From JAAXPZ01 sp965215705 (GTDB taxonomy: Bacteria; Campylobacterota; Campylobacteria; Campylobacterales; Sulfurovaceae), in the NCBI GenBank assembly GCA_965215705.1, contig CBDCEE010000002.1, positions 1 through 64,000 on the forward strand: a DNA stretch of 64,000 nucleotides, in the 5' to 3' direction. Position numbers and translations under genes: made by a program. The notes beneath the pieces are model-generated. The model was not told where the DNA came from. It did no database searches and saw only the letters and a list, made by a program, of their open reading frames with translations. Below are positions 50,703 to 61,406 of the stretch, one piece after another. Position 1 is the first letter of the stretch. Each line of letters begins with the position of its first letter.

Positions 50703-52955
50703 ATGATGTGTAGAAGAGAAAAACAAAAACAGCCCATCACTGTCGCTATCGACGGTAAAGTATGTCAGGCAGAGTTTGGGCAGACGATCCTAGAAGTCGC
50801 CAGAGCCAATGGACTTTATATCCCTACCATGTGCTATCTGACCAAAGTAATGCCGATCGCCTCCTGTCGTATGTGTGTGGTCGATGTAGAAGGAGTGGAG
50901 GGTATGATTCTCTCCTGTCAAGAGCGAGCAGTGGATGGTGCAGTGATTCACACCAACAATGATAACCTTTATCGTGAACGCCAAAATATCATGAAACTCT
51001 ATGGGGTCAATCATCCCCTCGAGTGTGGGGTTTGTGACAAGAGTGGTGAGTGTGATCTGCAGAACAAAACCTTGGAGTTTGATGTATCTGAGCAGCCTTT
51101 TGCTGCCAAAGATCAGCATCGCCCCGTACAGAATTGGGGGTTTGTCTCGTATGATCCCTCCCTCTGTATCATGTGTGAAAAGTGTGTGCGTGTTTCTAAT
51201 GAGATTACAGGAAACGAGGCATTACAGATATATTCAGGTGGATACAAGTCCACGATCGTCAATAGCAAGATGGATCGTATGGATATGTCACTGGGAGAGT
51301 CTGCAGCTGTCTGTCCGGTAGGGGCGTTAGTAGTGACAGACTTCAAGTACAGTACCAACGCATGGGAACTCCAGAAGATCCCTGCCAGCTGTACTCATTG
51401 TAGTGCAGGATGTAAGATATACTATGAGGTTAAACAGGATACGATCTATCGGGTAACCAATGAGTATGAGTATGAGAGTATCTGTGGTAGAGGAAGATTT
51501 GATTTTGATTTTGCCAATACGGCAGTAGAGAAGGATAGTAAAGTGTTTGATAAAGCCGTGGAAGTATTGAAACAGACAGACAGCCTGCTCTTTGACTCTA
51601 AAATTACCAATGAAGAGGCACTGATCCTCCAGAAACTCAAAGAGCGTTATGGGATCAGGCTCGTCAATCATGAAGCGAGAGCCTACCAAAAATTTTTACA
51701 AGCCTATACTTCAGTGACAGGCAAAAAACACTATAACGGTACATTAGCAGAGGTCGCTGATGCCCGAGGGGTGGTGATGTTGGGAAGTCGTTTTTATGAT
51801 GATAACCCACAAGTGCACTACCACGTCACTATGGCAAGCAAACGTCATAGAGCACGGGTCATCTATATGCACCCACTGGAGGATAGTCGTATCCAGAATA
51901 TCGTTACCCAGTTTATCAAGTATGAAGTGGGGAGCGAAGAGGGTGTAGTGGCACTGTTGGCAGAGACATTTCTAGCTGAGAAAGAAGTACCCAAAGTGGT
52001 GAGAGAGATACTGGATGACCTGGATATCGGGAATCTTAGTGCAGAGAGCAATGTTGGAGAAGAGGAGCTAGAGGCACTGGCCGTCTCTCTGCAGCGTCAG
52101 CAGCCGATTTCTCTAGTCATTGGCGGTGATCTCTATACCCATCCAAGAGCGGAAAATATAGCCAGGCTTCTTGCCTTGCTGGAGCGTTATGCCGGCTTCT
52201 CTGTCATGCTCGTCCCCCCATCAACCAATACGCTGGGGGTAGCACTGATCTGTGATCTGGATGATGAGGTTACAGGGCAAACACTGGGGTACCATGTTAA
52301 AGCAGATTTTGTACTCAGTGCAACAGGAGAGGGTGACTTGGATATGCCTGCCCTCAATCAGCAGGAAGGTACCTTTACTACATTGGATAAACGTATCGTT
52401 CCTACCCATGCAGCACTTGCTTATGAAGGGTATACCCTCAAAGACTTGGCAAATGCTTTGGGTGTGGTAGCGAAGTACACTATTACCTATACAGAAGAGC
52501 TACCTCTGTCTCAAGGGTATCAAGCGATCCATTTTGATGCACTACCTGATCGATTCGATCTGTCTGGAGAAAATCATAGAGGCTATGTCTTGAATGAGAT
52601 AGAGACAGAGGTGCATCTAACGTTAGATGAGGTAGAGGAGTTGGATGGCTATGATGGTGTCGTTGTATACCATTGTGATACACAAACAGATCAGGCCAAT
52701 ATTGTGAGAGCTATAGATGAAGAGAAGTATCCAGCTTTAACAGGTTCCCATCAGTTTGCGATGGCTGCGAAGTTAAGGGATGGAGAGGTGATTGAGTTTG
52801 AGATCGATGAGGTAACATTTAAACGTGTGTTTAGGATTGATACATCTATGAAAGGAACAATCGCACTTAACCCTGTCTTTGACATGGGATTAAGTGCAGC
52901 TTTGTTATCCTCTTATAGATTTAACAGGTTAAAGTTCCAAAGAGTGGAGAGCTAA
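50703..52955 (+). CDS. nuoG: NADH-quinone oxidoreductase subunit G, first copy
   Basis: 750-aa Fe-S subunit. [2Fe-2S] ligands at CYLTKVMPIASCRMC..SC (residues about 40-78), HPLECGVCDKSGEC for the His/Cys-ligated [4Fe-4S] (about 103), and CIMCEKC plus CPVGAL for the next [4Fe-4S] (about 154, 200). A molybdopterin-like domain follows, with CTHCSAGC..CGRGRF (about 228-263), the ligand set of cluster N7. The fourth residue after CIMCEKC is Ser, so only one cluster forms there. About 2 nt separate it from the second nuoG, clearly its tandem paralogue. Confidence 0.92.
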   Translation: MMCRREKQKQPITVAIDGKVCQAEFGQTILEVARANGLYIPTMCYLTKVMPIASCRMCVVDVEGVEGMILSCQERAVDGAVIHTNNDNLYRERQNIMKLYGVNHPLECGVCDKSGECDLQNKTLEFDVSEQPFAAKDQHRPVQNWGFVSYDPSLCIMCEKCVRVSNEITGNEALQIYSGGYKSTIVNSKMDRMDMSLGESAAVCPVGALVVTDFKYSTNAWELQKIPASCTHCSAGCKIYYEVKQDTIYRVTNEYEYESICGRGRFDFDFANTAVEKDSKVFDKAVEVLKQTDSLLFDSKITNEEALILQKLKERYGIRLVNHEARAYQKFLQAYTSVTGKKHYNGTLAEVADARGVVMLGSRFYDDNPQVHYHVTMASKRHRARVIYMHPLEDSRIQNIVTQFIKYEVGSEEGVVALLAETFLAEKEVPKVVREILDDLDIGNLSAESNVGEEELEALAVSLQRQQPISLVIGGDLYTHPRAENIARLLALLERYAGFSVMLVPPSTNTLGVALICDLDDEVTGQTLGYHVKADFVLSATGEGDLDMPALNQQEGTFTTLDKRIVPTHAALAYEGYTLKDLANALGVVAKYTITYTEELPLSQGYQAIHFDALPDRFDLSGENHRGYVLNEIETEVHLTLDEVEELDGYDGVVVYHCDTQTDQANIVRAIDEEKYPALTGSHQFAMAAKLRDGEVIEFEIDEVTFKRVFRIDTSMKGTIALNPVFDMGLSAALLSSYRFNRLKFQRVES

Positions 52956-52956
52956 T

Positions 52957-55416
52957 ATGAGCGATATTACAATTATAATAGACGGTCAAGTATGTAAGGC
53001 AGAAGAGGGTGAATCCATCCTCAATATTGCCAGAGCCAACGGGATATTTATTCCTGCTATTTGTTACCTAACGCGTTGTTCACCAACACTGGCATGTCGT
53101 ATCTGCCTGGTAGAGGCAGATGGTAAGCGGGTCTACTCCTGTAATGCCAAAGTTAAAGAAGGCATGGATATTGCAACCCAAAGTGAAGAGATACTCGAAG
53201 AGCGCAGGGCCATCATGGAAGTCTATGACGTCAACCATCCTTTGCAGTGTGGCGTGTGTGACCAGAGTGGTGAGTGTGAACTGCAAAACTATACCCTGGA
53301 GCTGGGTGTGGATTCGCAGTCTTTTGCTATCCCTGATACCAAAAGAGAAACAAGCACATGGAGTTCTGTATTACACTACGATCCGGGTCTCTGTATTGTC
53401 TGTGAACGCTGTGTGACTGTCTGCAAGGATATGGTGGGAGATGCTGCACTCAGTACGGGTCCTCGCGGTGGAGAGAAGCTTGGCAAAGAGCTGAAAGAGG
53501 TCGTTCCCAAAGATGCCTATGCCATGTGGAACAAGCTGCAGAAATCAGTCATCGTTCCGAGTAACGGTACGGGTGAGACCAACTGTAGTGACTGTGGTGA
53601 GTGTATTGCTGTCTGTCCTGTGGGAGCACTGGTAAGCCGTGACTTCCAATATAGTTCCAATGCTTGGGATCTGACACGTATCCCAGCAGTATCTGCACAC
53701 TCCAGTGATGGATTCCAGATCTACTATGAGGTCAAGCCTACCTCCATCGCAGACCGCACACCCAAGATCTATAGGGTTACCAATGAGTGGAACTATACTT
53801 CACTGGATGGTGCGGCTAGATTTGCGTATGACTTTGAGAATGAAGGTGTCCAGAAAGACCCAGAAGCCTTTAGCAGAGCGGTAGAAGCACTTAAAAAAGC
53901 AGAAACGATTCGCTTTAATGCTGTCATCACCAATGAAGAGGCACTGATGCTTCAGGCACTAAAAGAGAAGAACGGGATCAAGCTCTATAACCCTGAAGTA
54001 AGCACCTATCAAAAATTTCTCTCTGCTTACACGCAGGCGAGCGGAAACAGTCTCTACCGTGGAGACAATGAGACAATCATGAAGAAGAGTGACTTTGTGA
54101 TCTCTGTCGGTACGCATCTGAGAAATGATGCACCGGGAAGCAGACATGCTTTCAACAATGTACAGAAGATGAATAAGGGTGCAGGTCTATATTTCCATCC
54201 TGTAGGTGATGCGCTGATCCCTACCTTTGGTAAAACAGTCAGTACTTTTGCACATAAGCCTGGGCTGGAAGAGGCAGTGCTTTATCTGATCCTGGATCTT
54301 TTCGCTGATAGAGAGAAGCTTCCTGAAGATGTACGAAAGTATATAGAGGATTTCCATACGACAGTGAGAAAAACCATCCAAGAGAAGGTGATGGTAGATG
54401 TCACTGAAACAGTGGTAGACGAAGAGACAGGTGAAAGTAAAGAGATAACAAAGAAAGTACCTCAGATGCAAGAGAAAGAGATCGAAGTGGTGCGAAACGG
54501 TCTGGTAGAGCTCCTTGGCAAAGAGAGCGATGCTTTCGCTGTAGAGTTTGAGAAGATGATGAAGAAAAAAGAGTCCTTCTCTCTTATGATAGGAGAGGAT
54601 CTCTATTATCATGAAAAAGCGGAGAATCTTGCCAGATTGATAGCTTTGGCAGAGAAAGTCTGTAGCTTTGATCTTATCATCATCCCACCAAAATCCAATG
54701 CATTGGGTGTGGCACTGATCTGTGATCTGGATGATGCCCCTTCAGGCTATACCGTGGGCTACAATGAGAATGGGGATTTCAGACTTTCAGCTTTAGGTGG
54801 TGGAGATCTGGATATGCCAGCACTCAATCAGCAGGAGGGCACATTCACGGCACTGAGCAAGCGTATCGTACCGACCAATGCAGCACTATCCTATGAAGGG
54901 TATGAGCTGAATGATCTGGTCAGAGAACTGATCGGTGCACCTAACGAGACGATCGACTGGACAGTAAAGCTTCCAGCAAACAAAGGGTATCAAGCCATAG
55001 CCTTTGATGATCTCTCAAATAGCTATAGTAATGACGGCAGTGATCACAGAGGGTATATGTTGGAAGTCACACAACAGAAGACAGTACTCCCTGAAGTAGA
55101 GAAACCCCAGAGCTACAGTGCACTGGAAGGTGAAATAGTATGCCGCTGCAATCCGGGCAGACAGTTCAGTGACTTTACGGATAAGGCACATCAGATCTTT
55201 GAACCGTTCGCACTCTATGTAAGCCCCTCCAAAGCAGAAAAACTTGGAGAGCGTGTAGAGGTGGTATTTAAAAATAGAACGCTTACATTAGATGTTGTTA
55301 CAGATGAAAAGATAGAGGGAGAGATCATGTGTATACCTGACTTTGAAAGTGCTAAAGACATCTATGGGCTCTTTGGTGACAGCCGCTACCAGACAGTAAC
55401 AATGAGAAAGGGTTAA
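52957..55416 (+). CDS. nuoG: NADH-quinone oxidoreductase subunit G, second divergent copy
   Basis: 819 aa. It keeps the [2Fe-2S] (CYLTRCSPTLACRIC..SC) and HPLQCGVCDQSGEC ligands (about 93). It then has two full CxxCxxCxxxC sets, CIVCERCVTVC (about 145) and CSDCGECIAVC (about 210), where the first copy has one. The N7 cysteines are lost: the aligned stretch reads AHSSDGF and LDGAARF. A charged insertion near residues 470-510 (DVTETVVDEETGESKEITKK) is absent from the first copy. Both copies share VALICDLDD and LDMPALNQQEGTFT. The protein is probably a structural and electron-relay part of the same complex. Confidence 0.9.
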   Translation: MSDITIIIDGQVCKAEEGESILNIARANGIFIPAICYLTRCSPTLACRICLVEADGKRVYSCNAKVKEGMDIATQSEEILEERRAIMEVYDVNHPLQCGVCDQSGECELQNYTLELGVDSQSFAIPDTKRETSTWSSVLHYDPGLCIVCERCVTVCKDMVGDAALSTGPRGGEKLGKELKEVVPKDAYAMWNKLQKSVIVPSNGTGETNCSDCGECIAVCPVGALVSRDFQYSSNAWDLTRIPAVSAHSSDGFQIYYEVKPTSIADRTPKIYRVTNEWNYTSLDGAARFAYDFENEGVQKDPEAFSRAVEALKKAETIRFNAVITNEEALMLQALKEKNGIKLYNPEVSTYQKFLSAYTQASGNSLYRGDNETIMKKSDFVISVGTHLRNDAPGSRHAFNNVQKMNKGAGLYFHPVGDALIPTFGKTVSTFAHKPGLEEAVLYLILDLFADREKLPEDVRKYIEDFHTTVRKTIQEKVMVDVTETVVDEETGESKEITKKVPQMQEKEIEVVRNGLVELLGKESDAFAVEFEKMMKKKESFSLMIGEDLYYHEKAENLARLIALAEKVCSFDLIIIPPKSNALGVALICDLDDAPSGYTVGYNENGDFRLSALGGGDLDMPALNQQEGTFTALSKRIVPTNAALSYEGYELNDLVRELIGAPNETIDWTVKLPANKGYQAIAFDDLSNSYSNDGSDHRGYMLEVTQQKTVLPEVEKPQSYSALEGEIVCRCNPGRQFSDFTDKAHQIFEPFALYVSPSKAEKLGERVEVVFKNRTLTLDVVTDEKIEGEIMCIPDFESAKDIYGLFGDSRYQTVTMRKG

Positions 55417-55417
55417 T

Positions 55418-56452
55418 ATGGAAACAACAATGATACACGAAGTAACCTGGATCGGTGCAGCAGTCAAAGCGTTGATCGCTTTGTTAATTGTTTCAGCGGT
55501 TGCAGGATTCGGTACCTACATAGAGCGTAAAGTATTGGCGTGGATGCAGAGACGTCCTGGCCCTGCACATGTGGGACCGTTTGGATTACTCCAGTTGGCA
55601 GCAGATGGAATCAAGCTTTTTACCAAAGAGGACTTTATCCCTCAGTTTGCCAATAGGCTGATCTTTTCGATTGCACCAGTGATCACGGCAGGAACAGCAT
55701 TTATCGCTTTGGCAGCCGTACCTATTTTCCCTGATTTTACGTTTCCCGAGTGGATACCGCTTTTAGGGGGTGTGTTTGTCCCTTCGATTGCAGCAGATAT
55801 TGATGTAGGACTACTCTTTATCCTTGGTGCGATGGCGGCAGGGCTCTATGGCCCGCTACTTGCCGGTATGTCCCAGCAGAACAAATGGGGAATCATCGGT
55901 GCTGCTAGAACAGCAGTACAGTTCCTTAGTTATGAGGTAGTTACAGGGCTTTCTCTGCTGGCACCGATCATGCTGATAGGTTCACTCTCACTGGTAGATT
56001 TCAATGACTATCAGGCGGGAGGATTTACCTCATGGTTGCTCTGGCAACAGCCTCTGGCATTTATTCTCTTTTTGATCGCTGGATTTGCAGAGACCAACCG
56101 TACTCCTTTTGACCTACTGGAGCATGAGGCAGAGATTGTCTCAGGTTTTGTGACAGAGTATAGTGGTCTGCGATGGGGGCTTTTCTTTGTCGGTGAATAT
56201 GCCAATATGATCACGATCGGTGTATTGGCTTCCGTGATCTTCTGTGGAGGCTACAACGATTTCTGGCTGATCCCTGGCTGGCTGATGATGGGACTGAAAG
56301 TGAGTTTCTTCTTCTTCCTCATGTTGTGGGTAAGGGCTTCCTGGCCACACATCAGACCTGATCAGTTGATGTGGTTAAGCTGGAAAGTATTGATGCCATT
56401 GGCAGTCATCAATGTGGTCATCACGGGTATCGTGATGATGGCGATGGCATAA
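55418..56452 (+). CDS. nuoH: NADH-quinone oxidoreductase subunit H
   Basis: Membrane subunit contacting the quinone site. ERKVLAWMQRRPGPAHVGPFGLLQLAADGIKLFTKED in pieces and FAETNRTPFDLLEHEAEIVSGF in pieces are diagnostic. 344 aa, eight helices expected. Starts 1 nt after the second nuoG. Confidence 0.97.
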   Translation: METTMIHEVTWIGAAVKALIALLIVSAVAGFGTYIERKVLAWMQRRPGPAHVGPFGLLQLAADGIKLFTKEDFIPQFANRLIFSIAPVITAGTAFIALAAVPIFPDFTFPEWIPLLGGVFVPSIAADIDVGLLFILGAMAAGLYGPLLAGMSQQNKWGIIGAARTAVQFLSYEVVTGLSLLAPIMLIGSLSLVDFNDYQAGGFTSWLLWQQPLAFILFLIAGFAETNRTPFDLLEHEAEIVSGFVTEYSGLRWGLFFVGEYANMITIGVLASVIFCGGYNDFWLIPGWLMMGLKVSFFFFLMLWVRASWPHIRPDQLMWLSWKVLMPLAVINVVITGIVMMAMA

Positions 56453-56461
56453 GGAGTAGCG

Positions 56462-57085
56462 ATGAGTTTAGAACAATTTAAAAATAGAAATGTAGGCACG
56501 CAGCAGTACAAAATGCTAGATCTGGGACAGACACCAGAGACAGGATGGGGTCAATTCAAGCAGGTGATCGGGAGATCTATAAAGATCGAGCTCTTACTTG
56601 GGCTGGGTGTGACCTTTGGTGTCATGATACGTACCCTTTTTAGAGGGGAGACACACACGATCCGATACCCATTCGAGAAGATACCTATAGGCCCTCGTTA
56701 CCGTGCGATCCATGAGATGAAACGGCTCTTGGAGAGTGGCCATTATCGTTGTATTGGGTGTGGACTCTGTGAAAAGATCTGTATCTCTAATTGTATCACA
56801 ATGGATACACGCTATGACGAGAATCAGCGTAAAGAAGTTAGTGAGTATTCGATCAACTTCGGTCGTTGTATCTTCTGTGGATACTGTGCTGAGGTCTGCC
56901 CAGAGTTGGCAATCGTACATGGTGGACGCTATGAGACAGCCTCTGAGCAGAGGGCAAGTTTCTCGCTCTTTGAAGATATGTTGACACCTATCGACACGCT
57001 GAAGGCTCAAAAAGAGTATCCCGGATTTGGAGCAGTCTCTCCCAATGCGGATGACAATATCAAAAAAACGCCATTAGCGTATTAA
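56462..57085 (+). CDS. nuoI: NADH-quinone oxidoreductase subunit I
   Basis: Ferredoxin-like subunit holding clusters N6a and N6b. Two [4Fe-4S] motifs: CIGCGLCEKIC (about residue 98) and CIFCGYCAEVCPE (about 138). 207 aa; the N-terminal part is longer than in E. coli (180). Confidence 0.96.
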   Translation: MSLEQFKNRNVGTQQYKMLDLGQTPETGWGQFKQVIGRSIKIELLLGLGVTFGVMIRTLFRGETHTIRYPFEKIPIGPRYRAIHEMKRLLESGHYRCIGCGLCEKICISNCITMDTRYDENQRKEVSEYSINFGRCIFCGYCAEVCPELAIVHGGRYETASEQRASFSLFEDMLTPIDTLKAQKEYPGFGAVSPNADDNIKKTPLAY

Positions 57086-57095
57086 AGGAGTACAG

Positions 57096-57656
57096 ATGAT
57101 AATATTTGCTTTTTATTTCTTTGCCGTACTCATAACACTCCTCTTCTTGGTGACAGTTATGAGCAAAAATGTCCTTTACGCTATGACAGCATTGGCAGCT
57201 GGTATGGTGTTGGTATCGGGACTTTTCTTTATGCTTGGAGCAGACTTCCTGGGTGTGGTTCAGTTGATCGTATATGTAGGTGCAGTGATGGCACTCTACT
57301 CCTTTGCCATGATGTTCTTTGATAGTAACAAGGATGTCAAGGAGAAGAATGGTTCTGCAGCAACAGTCTTTATACTAGGTGGTGCGATTGCAGTGATGCT
57401 GGTACTGGTTTTCTCTGCACCTATCATTGGACAGGGAGCAGCATCCTTATATCCTCCGGAGGCAGGTGCGACCAATCCCCAGGCAGTGGGGCTGGTACTC
57501 TTTACCAAATACCTGGTACCGTTTGAAGTAGCGGCGATCATGCTCTTGGTAGCCATGATCGCTGGTATCATTCTGGCAGGTAAAAAAATGAATCTCAGTC
57601 TCTCCACCATGGAAGAGGATGAGTTGTTAGAAGTAACAGAAGGAGGTGACAAATGA
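57096..57656 (+). CDS. nuoJ: NADH-quinone oxidoreductase subunit J
   Basis: Hydrophobic membrane subunit, five helices. LGVVQLIVYVGAVMALYSFAMM is the signature; acidic C-terminal tail (EEDELLEVTEGGDK). 186 aa. Overlaps nuoK by 4 nt. Confidence 0.94.
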   Translation: MIIFAFYFFAVLITLLFLVTVMSKNVLYAMTALAAGMVLVSGLFFMLGADFLGVVQLIVYVGAVMALYSFAMMFFDSNKDVKEKNGSAATVFILGGAIAVMLVLVFSAPIIGQGAASLYPPEAGATNPQAVGLVLFTKYLVPFEVAAIMLLVAMIAGIILAGKKMNLSLSTMEEDELLEVTEGGDK

Positions 57657-57955
57657 TAGGGCTTAGTCATTACTTGATACTTTCAGCCATCCTGTTTGCA
57701 GTAGGGCTGATCGGTGTATTGAGACGGAAGAATCTTCTGATGCTCTTTTTTGCAACAGAGATCATGCTCAATGCGGCCAATATCGCATTTGCCGCGATCT
57801 CTAACCACTACCATGATCTTGCTGGGCAGATGTTTGCTTTCTTTGTGGTAGCAGTGGCTGCCAGTGAAGTGGCAGTAGGGCTTGGATTATTGGTGATACT
57901 GTTCAAAAAGTACGGTACACTGGATCTAGATGCATTTACTGTGATGAAGGGGTAG
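57653..57955 (+). CDS. nuoK: NADH-quinone oxidoreductase subunit K
   Basis: Three-helix subunit with two buried Glu residues important for proton movement: one in ATEIMLNAAN and one in ASEVAVGLGLL. 100 aa, invariant length. Starts inside the end of nuoJ. Confidence 0.96.
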   Translation: MIGLSHYLILSAILFAVGLIGVLRRKNLLMLFFATEIMLNAANIAFAAISNHYHDLAGQMFAFFVVAVAASEVAVGLGLLVILFKKYGTLDLDAFTVMKG

Positions 57956-57957
57956 AG

Positions 57958-59880
57958 ATGGAAAATTTAGTATACATAGCACTCTTTTCTCCACTGGTAG
58001 GTTCACTTTTCGCAGCCCTGTTTGGGATGAGTCCTAAAAATATTATTACTGGTATTGTGACTTCAACGCTGTTGTTCATCTCTTTTGTGGCTTCTGCCAT
58101 ACTGTTCAATCATGTGCTGACTGTAGGACCGATCCATGTTACCATGATGGATTGGATCATGGCAGGAGATATGCTCATTCCATTTGGATTCCTGGTAGAC
58201 CAGGTCTCAGTGACGATGATGACGGTAGTGACACTGGTCTCTACCGTCGTACATATCTACTCCAACGGCTATATGGATCACGACAAGAGTTTTAACCGGT
58301 TCTTCTCTTACCTTTCTGCTTTCGTCTTTTCGATGATGATACTGGTGATGAGTGATAACTTCTTGGGTCTGTTCATCGGATGGGAAGGTGTAGGTGTCTG
58401 TTCATGGCTACTGATTGGTTTCTGGTACCACAAAGAGGATGTATCACGGGATATCAACCCGTCGATCTCTCCTTCGTGGGCAGCCAATGAGGCGTTTATC
58501 ATGAACCGTATTGCTGACCTGGGGATGCTGATCGGTATCTTTATCCTTTATTGGAACACTGGTTCACTGCAGTATGATGTGGTGTTTGCTGCATTGCCAA
58601 ACCTCAGTGACGGTATCCTGATCACTGCAGCGATCGCACTCTTTATCGGTGCGATGGGTAAATCGGCACAGTTCCCACTCCATACTTGGTTGACAGATGC
58701 GATGGAGGGACCGACACCGGTTTCTGCATTGATCCACGCAGCAACGATGGTTACTGCAGGGGTTTTCCTTGTGATCCGTGCCAACCCACTTTATAGTATG
58801 GAGGCAGTACATTGGGTGAGTTATGGTATTGCTGCCCTTGGTACCTTTGTGGCAATCTTTGCAGCCTCTATGGCACTGGTGAACAGAGACCTCAAGCGTA
58901 TCATTGCCTTCTCTACCCTTTCGCAGTTAGGCTATATGTTTGCAGCAGCAGGGTTGGGTGCCTACTGGATCGCACTCTTCCACTTGGCGGCACACGCATT
59001 CTTCAAAGCACTGCTCTTCCTGGGTGCGGGTAATGTCATGCATGCTATGGATGGTGAACTGGATATCTTCAAAATGGGGGGACTCAAAAAGGTCATGCGA
59101 TGGACCTACCTCTATATGGGACTGGCATCACTGGCACTTTCGGGTATCGGATTTGCCGGTATCGGATTTGCTGGATACTTCTCCAAAGATGCGATCATAG
59201 AAGTTGCTTTCAACCAGCATACCTATGTTCTCTGGGTGATCCTCGTGGTGACTGCAGGATTAACAGCTTTCTATAGCTTTAGAGAGGTTTTCTTGACCTT
59301 CCATGGGGATGAACGTTATCATGAGATCGGGGCACATCCACACGAAATGTACACGTATGTACTGATCGGTATGTCACCGCTTGCCATCCTCGCAGTGATT
59401 GCAGGATTCTACAAAGACTGGTTCGAGCAGTTTATTACTGTACTACTTCCTAAGTATCAGATACATGAACATACACATCATATTGCATGGGCACTGGGTC
59501 TGGCAGTGATCCTGTTTGCAGTAGGTGGTATCATCCTTGCCTACATCAAGTATAACAAAGGGCTCAAGCGTAACGAAAAGCTTGAGAACTCTTTTGTCTA
59601 TCAGTTGTTGGCAAACCAATACTATATTCCGATTCTCTATGAGAAGGCGATCTCAAAACCTTATGCAGCACTCTCGAAATTTTCATGGAGTGTACTGGAT
59701 CAAAAAGTAGTCGATGCGACCGTGGATGGCATAGGAAATGTCATTAAAAGCACGGGAGATAACACACGAAAGATGCAGACAGGTAACCTCTCTGATTATC
59801 TCAAATGGATGGCAGGAGGAGCAGTGCTTCTCGTGGTGATCGCCTTTATTGCATTCAAACTCAGCCAAGGAGCAAACTAA
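57958..59880 (+). CDS. nuoL: NADH-quinone oxidoreductase subunit L
   Basis: Largest antiporter-like proton pump subunit, with a lateral helix at its C-terminus. FFSYLSAFVFSMMILVMSDNFLGLFIGWEGVGVCSWLLIGFW in pieces and WLTDAMEGPTPVSALIHAATMVTAGVFLV in pieces are diagnostic. 640 aa, normal length. The stop abuts the nuoM ATG. Confidence 0.97.
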   Translation: MENLVYIALFSPLVGSLFAALFGMSPKNIITGIVTSTLLFISFVASAILFNHVLTVGPIHVTMMDWIMAGDMLIPFGFLVDQVSVTMMTVVTLVSTVVHIYSNGYMDHDKSFNRFFSYLSAFVFSMMILVMSDNFLGLFIGWEGVGVCSWLLIGFWYHKEDVSRDINPSISPSWAANEAFIMNRIADLGMLIGIFILYWNTGSLQYDVVFAALPNLSDGILITAAIALFIGAMGKSAQFPLHTWLTDAMEGPTPVSALIHAATMVTAGVFLVIRANPLYSMEAVHWVSYGIAALGTFVAIFAASMALVNRDLKRIIAFSTLSQLGYMFAAAGLGAYWIALFHLAAHAFFKALLFLGAGNVMHAMDGELDIFKMGGLKKVMRWTYLYMGLASLALSGIGFAGIGFAGYFSKDAIIEVAFNQHTYVLWVILVVTAGLTAFYSFREVFLTFHGDERYHEIGAHPHEMYTYVLIGMSPLAILAVIAGFYKDWFEQFITVLLPKYQIHEHTHHIAWALGLAVILFAVGGIILAYIKYNKGLKRNEKLENSFVYQLLANQYYIPILYEKAISKPYAALSKFSWSVLDQKVVDATVDGIGNVIKSTGDNTRKMQTGNLSDYLKWMAGGAVLLVVIAFIAFKLSQGAN

Positions 59881-61406
59881 TGGATAATATTTTAACCGTA
59901 CTACTCTTTTTCCCGTTGATTGCGGGACTGCTTGGCTTTATCGTCAACAAAGACAGCATCAGGGCCTATGGTATTGCAGTCGCTTCGATTGAGTTTCTGC
60001 TCTCTCTTTGGCTCTGGATGTCTTTTGATGTGAACCATGCAGGGTTCCAGTTTATTGAAAATATCCCATTGGTGACAGATTTTGGTATTAGTTATTATGT
60101 GGGTGTGGATGGGATTAGTCTCTTTATTATCATCATGGCAACATTGATGACGCTGATAGGCATCATTGCCCTCAATATCAAAAAGGATATTAAGAATCTA
60201 ATCATTACATTGCTTTTCCTAGAAGTGGCAATGATTGGTGTCTTTATCTCGCTGGATGCGATTATTTTCTACCTCTTCTGGGAGTTTTCGCTGGTACCGA
60301 TGCTGTATATCATCGGTGCATGGGGAGGCGAGCGTAGGCTCTATGCTGCGATCAAGTTCTTCCTCTATACTTTTGCAGGATCACTAATCATGCTGATTGG
60401 TATGCTGTATGTGGCTTATGTGTATCATTCCGTGTCTGGTTCGTGGAGCTTTGCGATCACAGACTGGTATGCATTGATACTGCCGCTTGATGTAGAGAAG
60501 TGGCTCTTCTGGGCCTTCTTCCTCGGCTTTGCGATCAAGGTGCCGATGTTCCCGTTCCATACATGGTTGCCCTACGCCCATGGGCAGGCACCGACAGTTG
60601 GTTCCGTGATACTGGCAGCTGTTCTGCTAAAGATGGGAACCTATGGATTTATACGATTTTCATTGCCGATGTTTCCTGATGCTTCGGTGATGTTTATCCC
60701 GTATGTGGCAACACTTGCGATTATTATGATCATTTATACAGCGATGGTCGCCTATGCCCAAGAGGATATGAAGCAGACGATTGCCTACTCCTCAGTCTCA
60801 CACATGGGTGTGATCATCATCGGTACGTTTGCGATGAATGCAGAGGGGATCACGGGATCTGTCTTTTTGATGCTCTCGCATGGTATTGTCTCAGGAGCAC
60901 TGTTTCTCTTGGTTGGTTCTATTTATGACAGACGCCATACCAAGCTCATGAGTGAGTTTGGCGGACTGGCTTCTGTGATGCCCAAGTATGCGGTGATCTA
61001 CGGAGTCATGCTGATGGCTTCAGTGGGTCTACCATTGACGATCGGCTTTGTCGGAGAGTATCTCTCTTTGGTAGGTTTTTATAAAATTTCACCGATCATG
61101 ACTATGCTGGCAGGAACATCGATCATCTTAGGTGCTGTCTATATGCTCAATCTTTATAAGCGTTCTTTCTTTGGTCCTGTGACCAATGAGGCGAACAAAA
61201 AGCTGCATGACCTGGATGGTAAAGAGCTGGCAGCATTGGTACCGTTGGTACTGATCGTGGTCTGGCTGGGTGTCTATCCCAAGCCGGTACTTGTGCCCAT
61301 TGATAACTCAGTGAGGGCACTGACCAGCTTTATGCATGAGAAAGCACAGACCAAAGAGGCGAAAGCCACCATTCTGGTAAGCAAAAAAAATAAGGAGATG
61401 AAATAA
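59881..61406 (+). CDS. nuoM: NADH-quinone oxidoreductase subunit M
   Basis: Antiporter-like subunit. WEFSLVPMLYIIGAWGGERRLYAAIKFFLYT in pieces and FPFHTWLPYAHGQAPTVGSVILAAVLLKMGTYG in pieces are diagnostic. The frame is open from 59805 inside nuoL; the ATG at 59881, directly after the nuoL stop and with AAGGAG upstream, is the family start. 508 aa. Overlaps nuoN by 1 nt. Confidence 0.97.
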
